From Xanthobacteraceae bacterium (lineage in GTDB: Bacteria > Pseudomonadota > Alphaproteobacteria > Rhizobiales > Xanthobacteraceae): a stretch of 64,000 nucleotides of DNA. A program made the translations under genes and the position numbers. Below, in pieces: positions 23,934 through 32,894 of the stretch. Location: NCBI GenBank assembly GCA_022844485.1, contig JALHLQ010000015.1:35301-99300 (forward strand), read 5' to 3'. The notes under the pieces are model-generated. The model did no database searches and was not told the DNA's origin. It was given only the letters and a program-made list of their open reading frames with translations. Position 1 is the stretch's first letter. Every line of letters starts with the position of its first letter.

Positions 23934-24827
23934 TCAGTCTTCATACATGGCGGCCTTGCGGCGATGCTTGGCGCTCTCGTCCTCGACATAGGCGAGGTCC
24001 TGGTCAAAGACGATGCGGTCTTCGCCGGCGAGCGCGACGAAGCGCTTGCCGCGTGCGCGGCCGATCAGCGTCAGCCCCGCCTTGCGCGCGAGCTCGACGC
24101 CCCAGGCGGTGAAGCCGGAGCGCGACACGAGAATGGGAATGCCCATGCGCACGGTCTTGATGACCATCTCGGAGGTGAGGCGGCCGGTCGTGTAGAAGAT
24201 CTTGTCGTCCGGCGAGACGCGCTCCTGGAACATCCAGCCGGCGATCTTGTCGACGGCGTTATGGCGGCCGACGTCCTCCATATAGACGAGCGGGCGGTTT
24301 TCCTGCGCCAGCACGCAGCCGTGGATGGCGCCGGCGTCGAGATAGAGCGAGGGCGTGGTGTTGATCTTCTGGGTGAGCGCGTAGAGCCAGGACGTGCGCA
24401 GCTCCGCCTTCGGCAGCTTCGCATTCTCGACCACCTCCATGAGGTCGCCGAACACGGTGCCCTGCGCGCAGCCGGATGTTTGCACCTTCTTTTTGAGCTT
24501 CTGCTCGTAATCGGTCGCGCGCGCCGTGCGCACGACCACGACCGCAAGGTCCTCGTCATAGTCGATGCCGGTGACGACGTCGTCGGCGCGCAGCATGTTC
24601 TGATTGAGCAGGTAGCCGAGCGCGAGGAATTCGGGGTAGTCGCCGATCGTCATGGCGGTCACGATCTCCTGCGCATTGAGGAAGATCGTAAGCGCCCGCT
24701 CCACCGTCACCGCGGTCGTGATCGGCGCGCCGGTGTGGTCGATTCCCTGCACGCGCTCGGTCAGCCGGGGGTCGGCGGGGTCGGGGCGGATCAGGTAGTC
24801 ATCGAGCGGGTTGTTCGGGTCGCGCAT
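23934..24827 (-). CDS. fdhD: Formate dehydrogenase sulfurtransferase FdhD
   Basis: The 297-aa protein has FdhD hallmarks: GDYPEFLALGYLLNQ, SGCAQGTVFGD (the active-site loop, Cys about residue 119), YMEDVGRHNAVDKIAGW, and TTGRLTSEMVIK with SRSGFTAWGVELA. FdhD carries persulfide from a cysteine desulfurase to the Mo cofactor of FDH, without which the enzyme is inactive. E. coli FdhD has two essential Cys in a CxxC loop; here the second position is not Cys (C-A-Q-G). The gene is 24 bp upstream of mobA on the minus strand. ATG at 24827. Confidence 0.93.
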   Translation of the reverse strand: MRDPNNPLDDYLIRPDPADPRLTERVQGIDHTGAPITTAVTVERALTIFLNAQEIVTAMTIGDYPEFLALGYLLNQNMLRADDVVTGIDYDEDLAVVVVRTARATDYEQKLKKKVQTSGCAQGTVFGDLMEVVENAKLPKAELRTSWLYALTQKINTTPSLYLDAGAIHGCVLAQENRPLVYMEDVGRHNAVDKIAGWMFQERVSPDDKIFYTTGRLTSEMVIKTVRMGIPILVSRSGFTAWGVELARKAGLTLIGRARGKRFVALAGEDRIVFDQDLAYVEDESAKHRRKAAMYED

Positions 24828-24885
24828 GGCGCGAATATACGGGCTCGCGTCGGGGGCCGCTATGGACAGGATGCCCCGTTTCGGC

Positions 24886-25068
24886 TCAGGCCGGGCGTCC
24901 GATTAGGGTTTCAAGCTCCGGCGTGTCGTCCTGCCCATGCTTTTCGCGCCATTTGGGGCCGGGGCCGCGCATGTAGTGCAACTCGGGCCGGTATGGATCG
25001 AAGATGGGCCGGATCGCGCGGTGGAATGCGCGGAGCAGGTGTCTCCGGGCGATGCTGTGAATGATCAT
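24886..25068 (-). CDS. Small basic protein, unknown function
   Basis: This is a 60-aa frame upstream of fdhD on the same strand. The N-terminal half is amphipathic and basic (RRHLLRAFHRAIRPIFDPY). The middle, ELHYMRGPGPKWREKHG, looks protein-like, and the end is polar. A weak AGAG lies 8-11 bp upstream of ATG 25068. It may belong to the fdhD-mobA transcript. I do not recognise the family firmly, and the frame could be fortuitous in this GC-rich DNA. Confidence 0.45.
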   Translation of the reverse strand: MIIHSIARRHLLRAFHRAIRPIFDPYRPELHYMRGPGPKWREKHGQDDTPELETLIGRPA

Positions 25069-25381
25069 GACCAATTCTCTGCGCCGATTCCAAGGCTTAC
25101 TGTTTGGTCGCGGGCGCGCCGTGCCCGGTTCATCGCAATGTCCCACAGGACGCGTTAAAGAGAAGTGTCGCCGATCACAGATGCATCATTCTGAAGCGCT
25201 GTTTCTCATTCATTCACCGTAATGCTTTCACCTTATCTCTGCTCGCAGGACGCGGACGGCCGGCAGGGGCCGGCTCGGGGTGAAGGGCTATTTCCGTGGG
25301 AAAGAGCCCTGCAGGACGAAGAAAGACGAACTGTGAGCCAGACGCGATTTCCCTGCCTACGGCGGGAGGGTAGAAGCTCTC
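25069..25381. other. Intergenic region between small basic gene and ferredoxin reductase
   Basis: This 313-bp stretch contains divergent upstream sequences. One imperfect hairpin stands out at 25284-25310 (AGGGCTATTTCC / GGAAAGAGCCCT, one mismatch pair). GGCGGGAGGG at 25364-25373 serves as the ribosome site of the next gene. No RNA gene or promoter consensus is convincing. Confidence 0.4.
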
Positions 25382-26596
25382 ATGAGCGTCATCATCGTCG
25401 GAGCAGGGCAGGCCGGTTTTCAGGCTGCGGCCTCGCTGCGGAGCGAGGGCTTTGACGGAGCCATCACGCTGATCGGCGACGAGCCGCACGCTCCCTACCA
25501 GCGGCCGCCGCTGTCGAAGGCCTATCTCCTCGGCAAGCAGGATGCGAGTGGGCTGCTGCTGCGGCCCGTCTCGTTCTATCCCGAGCACCGCATCGAGACG
25601 CTGTTCAGCGAGCGGGTCATCGCCATCCACCGACAGGCAAGGCGCGTGACGCTTGCCTCGGGCCGGCAGCTCGATTACGGGCATCTCGTGCTCGCGACCG
25701 GCGCGCGCGTGCGCAAGCTCGAGGTCGAGGGTGCAAGCCTTGCCGGCGTCGTTTACCTGCGCACGCGCGACGACAGCGACGCGCTGCGCGCCGCTATCGG
25801 GGTGGCGAAACGCGTGCTCGTCATCGGCGGCGGCTATGTCGGGCTCGAGATTGCCGCGGCGGCGCGCCTGTCGGGCAGCGCCGTGACCGTGCTCGAGGCC
25901 GCGCCGCGCGTCATGGCGCGCGCCTGCGCGCCCGCGATGTCGGACTTCTTCGCCGAACTGCATCGTTCGCACGGGGTGGAGGTTTTGCCGGACACCGGCG
26001 TAGCGAAAATCGAGGGGACCGGCGGATGCGCGAGCGCCGTCATTGCGAGCGATGGCCGGCGATTTCCCGCCGACCTCGTCGTGGTCGGCATCGGTATCGT
26101 TCCGAATGTCGAACTGGCGCGAGCCTGCGGGCTCGCCGTCGGCAATGGCGTCACGGTCGACGGGCACCTTCGCGCATCCGATCCCGCGATCTTCGCTATC
26201 GGAGATTGCTGCGAATTTCCGAGCGCGCAGACCGGTACGCGCGTGCGGCTCGAATCCGTGCAGAACGCGGTCGATCAGGGGCGGGCGGTGGCGGCCGCCA
26301 TCGTTGGCCGTGCGAGGCCCTACGATGCGGTGCCGTGGTTCTGGACCGATCAGTACGATGCGAAGGTGCAGATCGCCGGCCTGTCGAACGGCTTCGACCG
26401 CACGGTCCTGCGGGGCGAGCCGAAGGCGCTTCGCTTCTCGCTCTTCTATTTCCGTTCGGGCCGGCTGATCGCGGTCGACTCCGTCAATCGCGGCGCGGAT
26501 TACATGGCCGTGCGCAAGATTCTCGGTTCGGGACGCAACGTGACAGCCGACGAAATCGCCGACGAGAGCGTGGATCTAAAGACGCTATTGGTCTGA
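25382..26596 (+). CDS. FAD/NAD(P)H-dependent ferredoxin reductase (rubredoxin/ferredoxin-NAD reductase type)
   Basis: The 404-aa flavoprotein has the N-terminal FAD-binding GAGQAGFQAA (residues 7-16), APYQRPPLSKAYL, LVLATGARVR, and the NAD-binding GGGYVGLEIAAAA (~148-160). The second FAD motif is AIFAIGDCCEF. A C-terminal reductase domain contains WFWTDQYDAKVQIAGL. This is the BphA4/PutidaredoxinR-like group that reduces [2Fe-2S] ferredoxins or rubredoxins. No partner ferredoxin or monooxygenase is adjacent. The TGA stop lies within a half copy of the palindromic repeat found near mobA. ATG 25382 follows GGAGGG. Confidence 0.9.
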   Translation: MSVIIVGAGQAGFQAAASLRSEGFDGAITLIGDEPHAPYQRPPLSKAYLLGKQDASGLLLRPVSFYPEHRIETLFSERVIAIHRQARRVTLASGRQLDYGHLVLATGARVRKLEVEGASLAGVVYLRTRDDSDALRAAIGVAKRVLVIGGGYVGLEIAAAARLSGSAVTVLEAAPRVMARACAPAMSDFFAELHRSHGVEVLPDTGVAKIEGTGGCASAVIASDGRRFPADLVVVGIGIVPNVELARACGLAVGNGVTVDGHLRASDPAIFAIGDCCEFPSAQTGTRVRLESVQNAVDQGRAVAAAIVGRARPYDAVPWFWTDQYDAKVQIAGLSNGFDRTVLRGEPKALRFSLFYFRSGRLIAVDSVNRGADYMAVRKILGSGRNVTADEIADESVDLKTLLV

Positions 26597-26615
26597 TTCT
26601 AACGTTCGCATCCCG
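26589..26615. repeat. Half copy of the palindromic repeat at the end of the reductase gene
   Basis: TGGTC-GATTCTAAC-TTCGCATCCCG is shared with the left arm of repeat A (23117-23143) with only two substitutions. It lies across the stop of the ferredoxin reductase gene and 2 bp from the end of the convergent deaminase gene. The matching inverted arm is absent. Confidence 0.75.
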
Positions 26616-26616
26616 C

Positions 26617-27096
26617 TCATCCGCACCGCGACAATCGAGGAGCGCCGGCGTCGGTCATCGCCTCGCCATGCACCAGGCGCGCAATGCCGGCCCATGAGGC
26701 GCCCGCCTCGCACATGGGGCAGGGGCGGAAGGTGGAGTAAAGGGTTGCGCCGGAGAGCCCTTTCGGGCCCGTGCGACGGGCCGCGTCGCGGATCGCTTCC
26801 ATCTCGGCATGCGCCGTGGGATCGCTTGCCGCGACGACGCGGCTTGGCCCCTCGCCAATGATGCGCCCGTCCTTCACGACCACGGCGCCGAAGCCTTGGT
26901 CCCCGGCCAGCTCCGCAACCGCTTTCAGGGCGAAGGCGCGTCGCATGAAACCGCGCGGCGTCGCCTCCAAGGGCTGCTCGATCGGAGCGGGCTGTTGGGT
27001 GCTCGCGGTCGCAGGCGATGCGGCAGCCGCTGCCATCCCCATTCCGAGCGCGCGGCGCGTGATCCCGCTCGAGCGCATATGTCCTGACATCGGCAT
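26617..27096 (-). CDS. Probably exported nucleoside deaminase-family protein
   Basis: The 159-aa protein combines a twin-arginine-like leader ([20 protein letters not shown], residues 9-28) with a zinc cytidine/deoxycytidylate deaminase fold: HAEME (His96, catalytic Glu98) and PCPMC (Cys126, Cys129). Cytosolic deaminases of this fold (TadA, GuaD) act on bases or tRNA, so an exported version is unusual. The C terminus stops soon after LVHGEAM, shorter than GuaD, next to a half repeat element that may have trimmed it. The leader could also be an artefact if translation starts at Met51, but then the fold would lose no core motif. Confidence 0.7.
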   Translation of the reverse strand: MPMSGHMRSSGITRRALGMGMAAAAASPATASTQQPAPIEQPLEATPRGFMRRAFALKAVAELAGDQGFGAVVVKDGRIIGEGPSRVVAASDPTAHAEMEAIRDAARRTGPKGLSGATLYSTFRPCPMCEAGASWAGIARLVHGEAMTDAGAPRLSRCG

Positions 27097-27180
27097 GCTC
27101 CGGCGTTTCTGCTTGCTCGCTGTCAGCCGCGCCGCTATCTAGACGCCAACTCCACCAACACCACAGAACGGCACGCGGCG

Positions 27181-28836
<1,656 letters not shown>

Positions 28837-28944
28837 TTGTCTCAACTACCCGTGGCGCGGATCGAGCGGACGCGAGATGAGTGACAGTCTTCCGGCGGGC
28901 GCCACGCATTACGCGGGAGCGGCACGTTCGCGCCCGTGCCCGCT

Positions 28945-29343
28945 CTACGGCGCGATCAGCTTCACCTTCGGGAAATAGGAGCGATAACGACGAGTGTCGC
29001 GCGTGAGGATGGGCGCTCCCGCGCAAAGAGCATGCGCGCCGATGAAAAAATCAGGCAGCACGCCGGTGCGGATGCCTCCCGAGGCGCGATAGCGGGCGAA
29101 GCTTTTTCCCGCGAGGAAGAGAGCCTCCGTCGGCGTGCGCTGAAGCTCGATTTTGAGAATATCAAGCGCCTGGGCAAGCTTGGATTCGCTTTCTGCCCGC
29201 ACCGACAGCTCGGCAAAAATCACCTCATTGATGAACAAGCCGCCTTTCGCGGCTTCCCGGTCGAGTGATTCGACCGACCAATCGAGCCACGCAGGATCGC
29301 CCGTGAGGATGTCAACGAGGACGTTGGTGTCAACGAGCGTCAC
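28945..29343 (-). CDS. VapC-like PIN-domain ribonuclease toxin
   Basis: The 132-aa PIN protein has the acidic metal-binding set: Asp5 (VDTNVLVDIL), Glu40/Glu45 (INEVIFAELS), Asp98 (LPDFFIGAHA) and Asp116 (LTRDTRRYRSYFP). VapC toxins are Mg-dependent RNases that cleave tRNA or rRNA. It overlaps the upstream antitoxin gene by 4 bp, the usual antitoxin-first arrangement. Confidence 0.9.
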   Translation of the reverse strand: MTLVDTNVLVDILTGDPAWLDWSVESLDREAAKGGLFINEVIFAELSVRAESESKLAQALDILKIELQRTPTEALFLAGKSFARYRASGGIRTGVLPDFFIGAHALCAGAPILTRDTRRYRSYFPKVKLIAP

Positions 29344-29606
29344 TTCTTCTTTGCCCGGCGATAGGACGCCGACTCGCCGCGGCTCATCTCCGTCAGATCG
29401 TCCGCCGTAATTCCGCGGATGACGCGCTGCTTCGCGAGCGCGTAGAGCTGCTTTTTGTAATCCTGCGCGACGCCTGCCTTCTCGATCACGACCGTGCCGG
29501 CAGCCGTGGCACGAACGTCGACCCGGTCGCCGGGTTTGATGCCGGCGGCGTCGCGCACCTTTTTGGGCAGAGTGACCTGGCCCTTGACCGTCACGGTGGT
29601 GGTCAC
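29340..29606 (-). CDS. AbrB/MazE-type antitoxin (VapB-like)
   Basis: The 88-aa protein has an N-terminal swapped-hairpin AbrB domain (VTVKGQVTLPKKVRDAAGI, KPGDRVDVRA) that binds DNA, and a C-terminal polar helix ending SYRRAKKK that should wrap the toxin. Its stop overlaps the PIN toxin start (ATGA). A nested inverted repeat sits just before its start codon, suitable for autoregulation. Confidence 0.9.
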   Translation of the reverse strand: MTTTVTVKGQVTLPKKVRDAAGIKPGDRVDVRATAAGTVVIEKAGVAQDYKKQLYALAKQRVIRGITADDLTEMSRGESASYRRAKKK

Positions 29607-29618
29607 GATGGTTCTCGA

Positions 29619-29643
29619 GTATTACCTTCGGTAAAAGTAATAC
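29619..29643 (-). promoter_or_regulatory. Nested inverted repeat upstream of the toxin-antitoxin pair
   Basis: GTATTAC (29619-29625) is the inverse of GTAATAC (29637-29643). Inside it, TTACC (29622-29626) and GGTAA (29630-29634) form a second dyad. The site begins 13 bp upstream of the antitoxin ATG, a typical AbrB-antitoxin operator position. It is AT-rich against a GC-rich background. Confidence 0.65.
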
Positions 29644-29733
29644 CGAACAGCTTTACAATCAATGAAGGCGTAGCCGGATCGAGCAGACGCGTCCCCTACC
29701 GCTCGCTTCGCCTGCTGGGCGAGGGGAGGCCGT

Positions 29734-30321
29734 TCAATCCCGCTCCTCGCCCTTCTTTACCCGTACCTTGCTCGCGATCGGTCCGGTGTCGCCCACGTCA
29801 TCGACGTAATAGACCTCGTCGCCGCGTTTAAGGTGGTCGAAGTGGCCGCTGAGCACTGCGTTGCGGTGGAAATAGAGCAGGCCGCCTTCCTTCGTCAGGA
29901 TGAAGCCGAAATCCTCATCGGGCGTGATCTCGGCAACCTGACCCAAGGATTGATTTTCGGAATCATGGAGCGGCGCCTTGGTGCGGCCCTTGCGCTGCTC
30001 CTTGAAATCGAGAAGCTGCCGCTCGGCGATGCGGAAGGCTTCGTTGATCGCGTTCTTCAGATCGGGGGTCTGGTACTTGCGCTGCAGGTGCTCGGGCTCA
30101 TGGGCGACGACCAGCTCCTTCCGTCCCGGAATGCTCATTTCGATGCGTACCACCGGCGGGATCGTGTCGTTCGAATTGTTGGCGCGCTGGTCGACGCGCA
30201 CGCGGCAGGCAATCAGCCGGTCGTAGATTCGCTCGAGATCGGCGACGCGGGCGCGAATCTCCTCTTCCGCCCAATCCGAACTGTCGATGTTGTGGAAGGC
30301 AATTTCGAGAGGAACTTGCAT
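29734..30321 (-). CDS. HPF/RaiA-type ribosome-associated protein fused to cold-shock domain
   Basis: The 195-aa protein has an N-terminal S30AE/HPF-like domain (QVPLEIAFHNIDSSDWAEEE to EAFRIAERQLLDFKEQRK, residues ~1-110). A cold-shock OB fold follows (GQVAEITPDEDFGFIL, YFHRNAVL, then GDEVYYVDDVGDTGP, residues ~130-190). HPF domains dimerise or hibernate ribosomes; CSD binds single-stranded RNA. The fused form is seen in alphaproteobacteria and is less studied than long HPF. Start at ATG 30321 with GAGG 6 bp upstream; the frame is open for 52 more codons with no domain. It is divergent from the transglycosylase gene. Confidence 0.88.
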   Translation of the reverse strand: MQVPLEIAFHNIDSSDWAEEEIRARVADLERIYDRLIACRVRVDQRANNSNDTIPPVVRIEMSIPGRKELVVAHEPEHLQRKYQTPDLKNAINEAFRIAERQLLDFKEQRKGRTKAPLHDSENQSLGQVAEITPDEDFGFILTKEGGLLYFHRNAVLSGHFDHLKRGDEVYYVDDVGDTGPIASKVRVKKGEERD

Positions 30322-30463
30322 GATAATCCTCGGCACCCGTTTATTACGGTCGATAACGCCGGTCGGGTGGGGAACGTTGCGCCCGACTGCAAGGCCTCCG
30401 CAGTCTTGCCCCTCGCGCGCGAGGCCAGTATGCCGAATTCTACAAAGAAAGAGATGGCGTGAC

Positions 30464-31714
30464 ATGAGCAGGCTCAATGCGCGGTTCGCCGGAATAGTAT
30501 TGGTGGCGCTCGCTGTTGGGCTGACGACACCCCCGGCGGCGGCCCAAACTCAGGCCGAAGCCTTCCGCGCCTTCATCGAAAGCCTTTGGTCCGACGCACA
30601 GGCGCGCGGCATCTCGCGCGCGACCTTCGAGGCGGCGACGCGCGGCCTCGAGCCCGACCTCGGATTGCCGAATCTCGTCATTCCCGGCCGGGTCGAACCG
30701 GCGGCCAGGGGCCAGGCCGAGTTCACGCGCGCACCGGCAGAGTACATGTCCGAGGGTACGCTTACCCGCTTGCGCAACCAGGGCCGGAAGCTTGCTGCCG
30801 AGCACAAGGGAACGCTCGCACGCATCGAGCGCGACTATGGCGTGCCGGCGGAAATCATTCTCGCCATCTGGGGGCGCGAGACGGCGTTCGGCGGCTACAA
30901 GCTGCCCCACAACGCCGTGCGCGTGCTGGCGACGCAGGCCTGGCTCGGCCGCCGCAAGGATATGTTTCGCGAGGAGTTCCTGCTCGCGCTGAAAATGATC
31001 GAGGAAGGTCACGCGCGCGCGAGCGAAATGCGCAGTTCCTGGGCGGGGGCGATGGGGCTCACGCAGTTCCTGCCGTCCGATTTCTACAAGCACGCGGTCG
31101 ACTTCGATGGCGACGGCAAGCTCAATATCTTCACCTCGGTGCCGGATTCACTTGCGGGCGCAGCGAAGCAACTCGTCGACAAGGGCTGGCAGCGCGAGCG
31201 GCGCTGGGGGTTCGAGGTGCGTCTGCCGACAACGGCCGACTGCACGACCGCGGTCCCTGACGTCACGATGCCGGTTCGCGAATGGATCAGCAAAGGCTTC
31301 GCGCCGGCATCCGGTGCGCCGAGCCCGGCCGAGCTTGCGGAAGACGCCTCGCTGTTCCTGCCGGCGGGACCTTACGGTCCGGCGTTCCTGACGCTGAAGA
31401 ACTTCTACGTGCTGAAGGCCTACAACTTTGCCGATCTCTACGCGCTGTTCGTCGGCCATCTTGCGGATCGAATCGGCGCCGACGCGCGGTTCGTGCGGGC
31501 ATGGGATCCGATCGTGCAGCCCTCATCGGACGAGCTCGAAGCGATGCAGCGGCAATTGGCGGAGCGCGGGCTCTACCGGGACAGGATCGACGGCAAGGCC
31601 GGCGCAAGGACGCGCTTGGCGCTTGGCGCCTACCAGAAGGCGAACGGGCTCACCGTGGATTGCTGGCCAAGCGCGGCGGCGCTCGACCACATGCGGCGCA
31701 GCGCGCGGAATTAG
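30464..31714 (+). CDS. Lytic murein transglycosylase with peptidoglycan-binding domain (MltB-like)
   Basis: The 416-aa periplasmic enzyme has a Sec signal (residues ~6-28, ending PPAAA-QT). An SLT_2/MltB-type catalytic domain follows, with IWGRETAFGGYK (catalytic Glu within GRET), SSWAGAMGLTQFLPSDFY and DGDGKLNIFTSVPDSLAGAA. The last ~65 residues form a PG_binding_1 domain (MQRQLAERGLYRDRIDGKAG). It cleaves glycan strands to 1,6-anhydromuropeptides. ATG 30464 opens the signal peptide. A bidirectional terminator follows 26 bp after the stop. Confidence 0.92.
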   Translation: MSRLNARFAGIVLVALAVGLTTPPAAAQTQAEAFRAFIESLWSDAQARGISRATFEAATRGLEPDLGLPNLVIPGRVEPAARGQAEFTRAPAEYMSEGTLTRLRNQGRKLAAEHKGTLARIERDYGVPAEIILAIWGRETAFGGYKLPHNAVRVLATQAWLGRRKDMFREEFLLALKMIEEGHARASEMRSSWAGAMGLTQFLPSDFYKHAVDFDGDGKLNIFTSVPDSLAGAAKQLVDKGWQRERRWGFEVRLPTTADCTTAVPDVTMPVREWISKGFAPASGAPSPAELAEDASLFLPAGPYGPAFLTLKNFYVLKAYNFADLYALFVGHLADRIGADARFVRAWDPIVQPSSDELEAMQRQLAERGLYRDRIDGKAGARTRLALGAYQKANGLTVDCWPSAAALDHMRRSARN

Positions 31715-31740
31715 CCAAGCAGGGGGCGGTGACCACAAGC

Positions 31741-31774
31741 AAAAAACCCGGCCGATCGCTCGGCCGGGTTTTTT
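31741..31774. terminator. Bidirectional rho-independent terminator
   Basis: AAAAAACCCGGCCGA pairs with the inverse ending CGGCCGGGTTTTTT, a long perfect stem with A and T tracts on both sides. It serves the transglycosylase gene on the plus strand and the convergent small envelope gene on the minus strand. Confidence 0.93.
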
Positions 31775-31794
31775 CTTGGTTCGTACGATGCCGA

Positions 31795-32130
31795 TCAATA
31801 GGGGCAGAAGAAGCGCGGCCGTGTCCAGCCAACGACCTGGCCCCATTGGTTGCGGATCGGGCGGCGCGCCCAGTATCCCCCGGGACAGCCGATCGGCGCG
31901 CCGGCATAGTAGCCGTCATAGACGACGTAGCCGGGGGCCGGGCGATAGGCCGGATAGGCATAAGCAGGACGCGACGCCAGCGCGCCGCCAATAATGGCGC
32001 CTGCGGCCACGCCGCCGATGATGCCGGCTGCGACCCTGCCGCGGCGCGAGGCTTCGGCCTCGTGCATGCCGGCCGCGAGAGTGCCGGCGATCGTCGCGGC
32101 GGCAATCAGCGTGGTGAATGCCTTTTTCAT
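31795..32130 (-). CDS. Small exported glycine-zipper protein
   Basis: The 111-aa protein has a Sec signal (TTLIAAATIAGTLAAG...HEAEA) and a glycine-zipper segment (VAAGIIGGVAAGAIIGGALA, residues ~33-52). A Tyr/Pro-rich middle (YAYPAYRPAPGYVVYDGYY) and a C-terminal aromatic domain with CPGGYW and RPRFFCPY follow, two Cys that may pair. Such proteins are abundant rhizobial envelope proteins of unknown role. A paralogous gene lies 118 bp upstream on the same strand. GGAGATCACTTC precedes the ATG. Confidence 0.8.
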   Translation of the reverse strand: MKKAFTTLIAAATIAGTLAAGMHEAEASRRGRVAAGIIGGVAAGAIIGGALASRPAYAYPAYRPAPGYVVYDGYYAGAPIGCPGGYWARRPIRNQWGQVVGWTRPRFFCPY

Positions 32131-32248
32131 GAAGTGATCTCCTTAGACAGCAATTCGTTTCGCACGTATGGCCGCGTCAGGTCGGTGCGCGCCGGCCTGA
32201 TCATCTTGGTGTGCGCGATAGAGCGACAGTGAACGGTGTCGATACCGA

Positions 32249-32578
32249 TCAATCGCAAACGCGGACGCGCGGACGGACCCAACGATAGCCGTCCCATACC
32301 GGCTCGCCGCGGGTCCAGTAGCAACTGGGGGCCACATAGACCGGCTCACCGTAGTAGTAGGCCGGCGGCGGGGGCGGGGCGACATAAACCGGCGCGGGCG
32401 CCGCATAGGCCGGGGGCGCGCCGGCGATGGCGCCGCCGATGATTGCTCCGGCCGCCAATCCACCGATCACGCCGGCGGCGACGGCGCCGCTGCGGCGGCC
32501 AGCGAAAGCATCGGTCGGTGCGGCGGTCGCAGCCGCCAGCGTCGCAGCCGCGACAAGCGCGGCGAGGGTCTTGGTCAT
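32249..32578 (-). CDS. Small exported glycine-zipper protein (paralogue of the gene at 31795)
   Basis: The 109-aa protein has the same plan as its downstream neighbour: signal peptide (LAALVAAATLAAATAAPTDAFA), glycine zipper (VAAGVIGGLAAGAIIGGAIA), a Pro/Tyr-rich linker with PPPPPAYYYGEPVYV, and a C-terminal WTRGEPVWDGYRWVRPRV ending in a Cys (CD), with another Cys in PSCYW. It is probably anchored to or inserted in the outer envelope through the zipper. Start at 32578, with GGGGAGAA just upstream. Tandem duplication is the likely origin of the pair. Confidence 0.8.
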   Translation of the reverse strand: MTKTLAALVAAATLAAATAAPTDAFAGRRSGAVAAGVIGGLAAGAIIGGAIAGAPPAYAAPAPVYVAPPPPPAYYYGEPVYVAPSCYWTRGEPVWDGYRWVRPRVRVCD

Positions 32579-32894
32579 GAGGTTCTCCCCTGTGCCGACC
32601 GATTCACGATTCGATCCACGATCGCACATTCCTAAGTATAGCCGCATTCGCGGTTCGCCCCAACTAAGCACGGCAAATTTGACTGAAACATGAACGGGGC
32701 GCTGGCTCAGCATGAACAAACGGTCAGAATCGAGGGTTCCAGCAGCATTTTCTTCAGGTGCTTTCCTCCGGCTTTCCCGATCCGTGAAAAGCGGACGGAA
32801 TTGAGACGCGATCGCTGTCGCACTGCAGCACTTCCGGGGAGTGAACTTTGGCGCGAGTTGTGGGACCATGCCTGGATCACAGACGGGGGATACG
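32579..32894. promoter_or_regulatory. Divergent upstream region with paired CATGAAC heptamers
   Basis: This 316-bp gap separates the envelope gene (minus) and the second Bug receptor (plus). Two CATGAAC copies at 32689-32695 and 32711-32717 are 22 bp apart, two helical turns. GGGGGA at 32885-32890 is the ribosome site of the receptor gene. No RNA gene is seen. Confidence 0.4.

Noticed and set aside
23232..25064. 610-codon open frame on the plus strand opposite mobA and fdhD
   Set aside because: Antisense shadow of two conserved genes. It begins within a palindromic repeat and shows no family motif.
29645..29733. Hairpin-rich gap between the antitoxin and HPF genes as a possible sRNA
   Set aside because: Contains CCCCTACCGCTCGC / GGGCGAGGGG repeat-like sequence but no promoter or T-run terminator.
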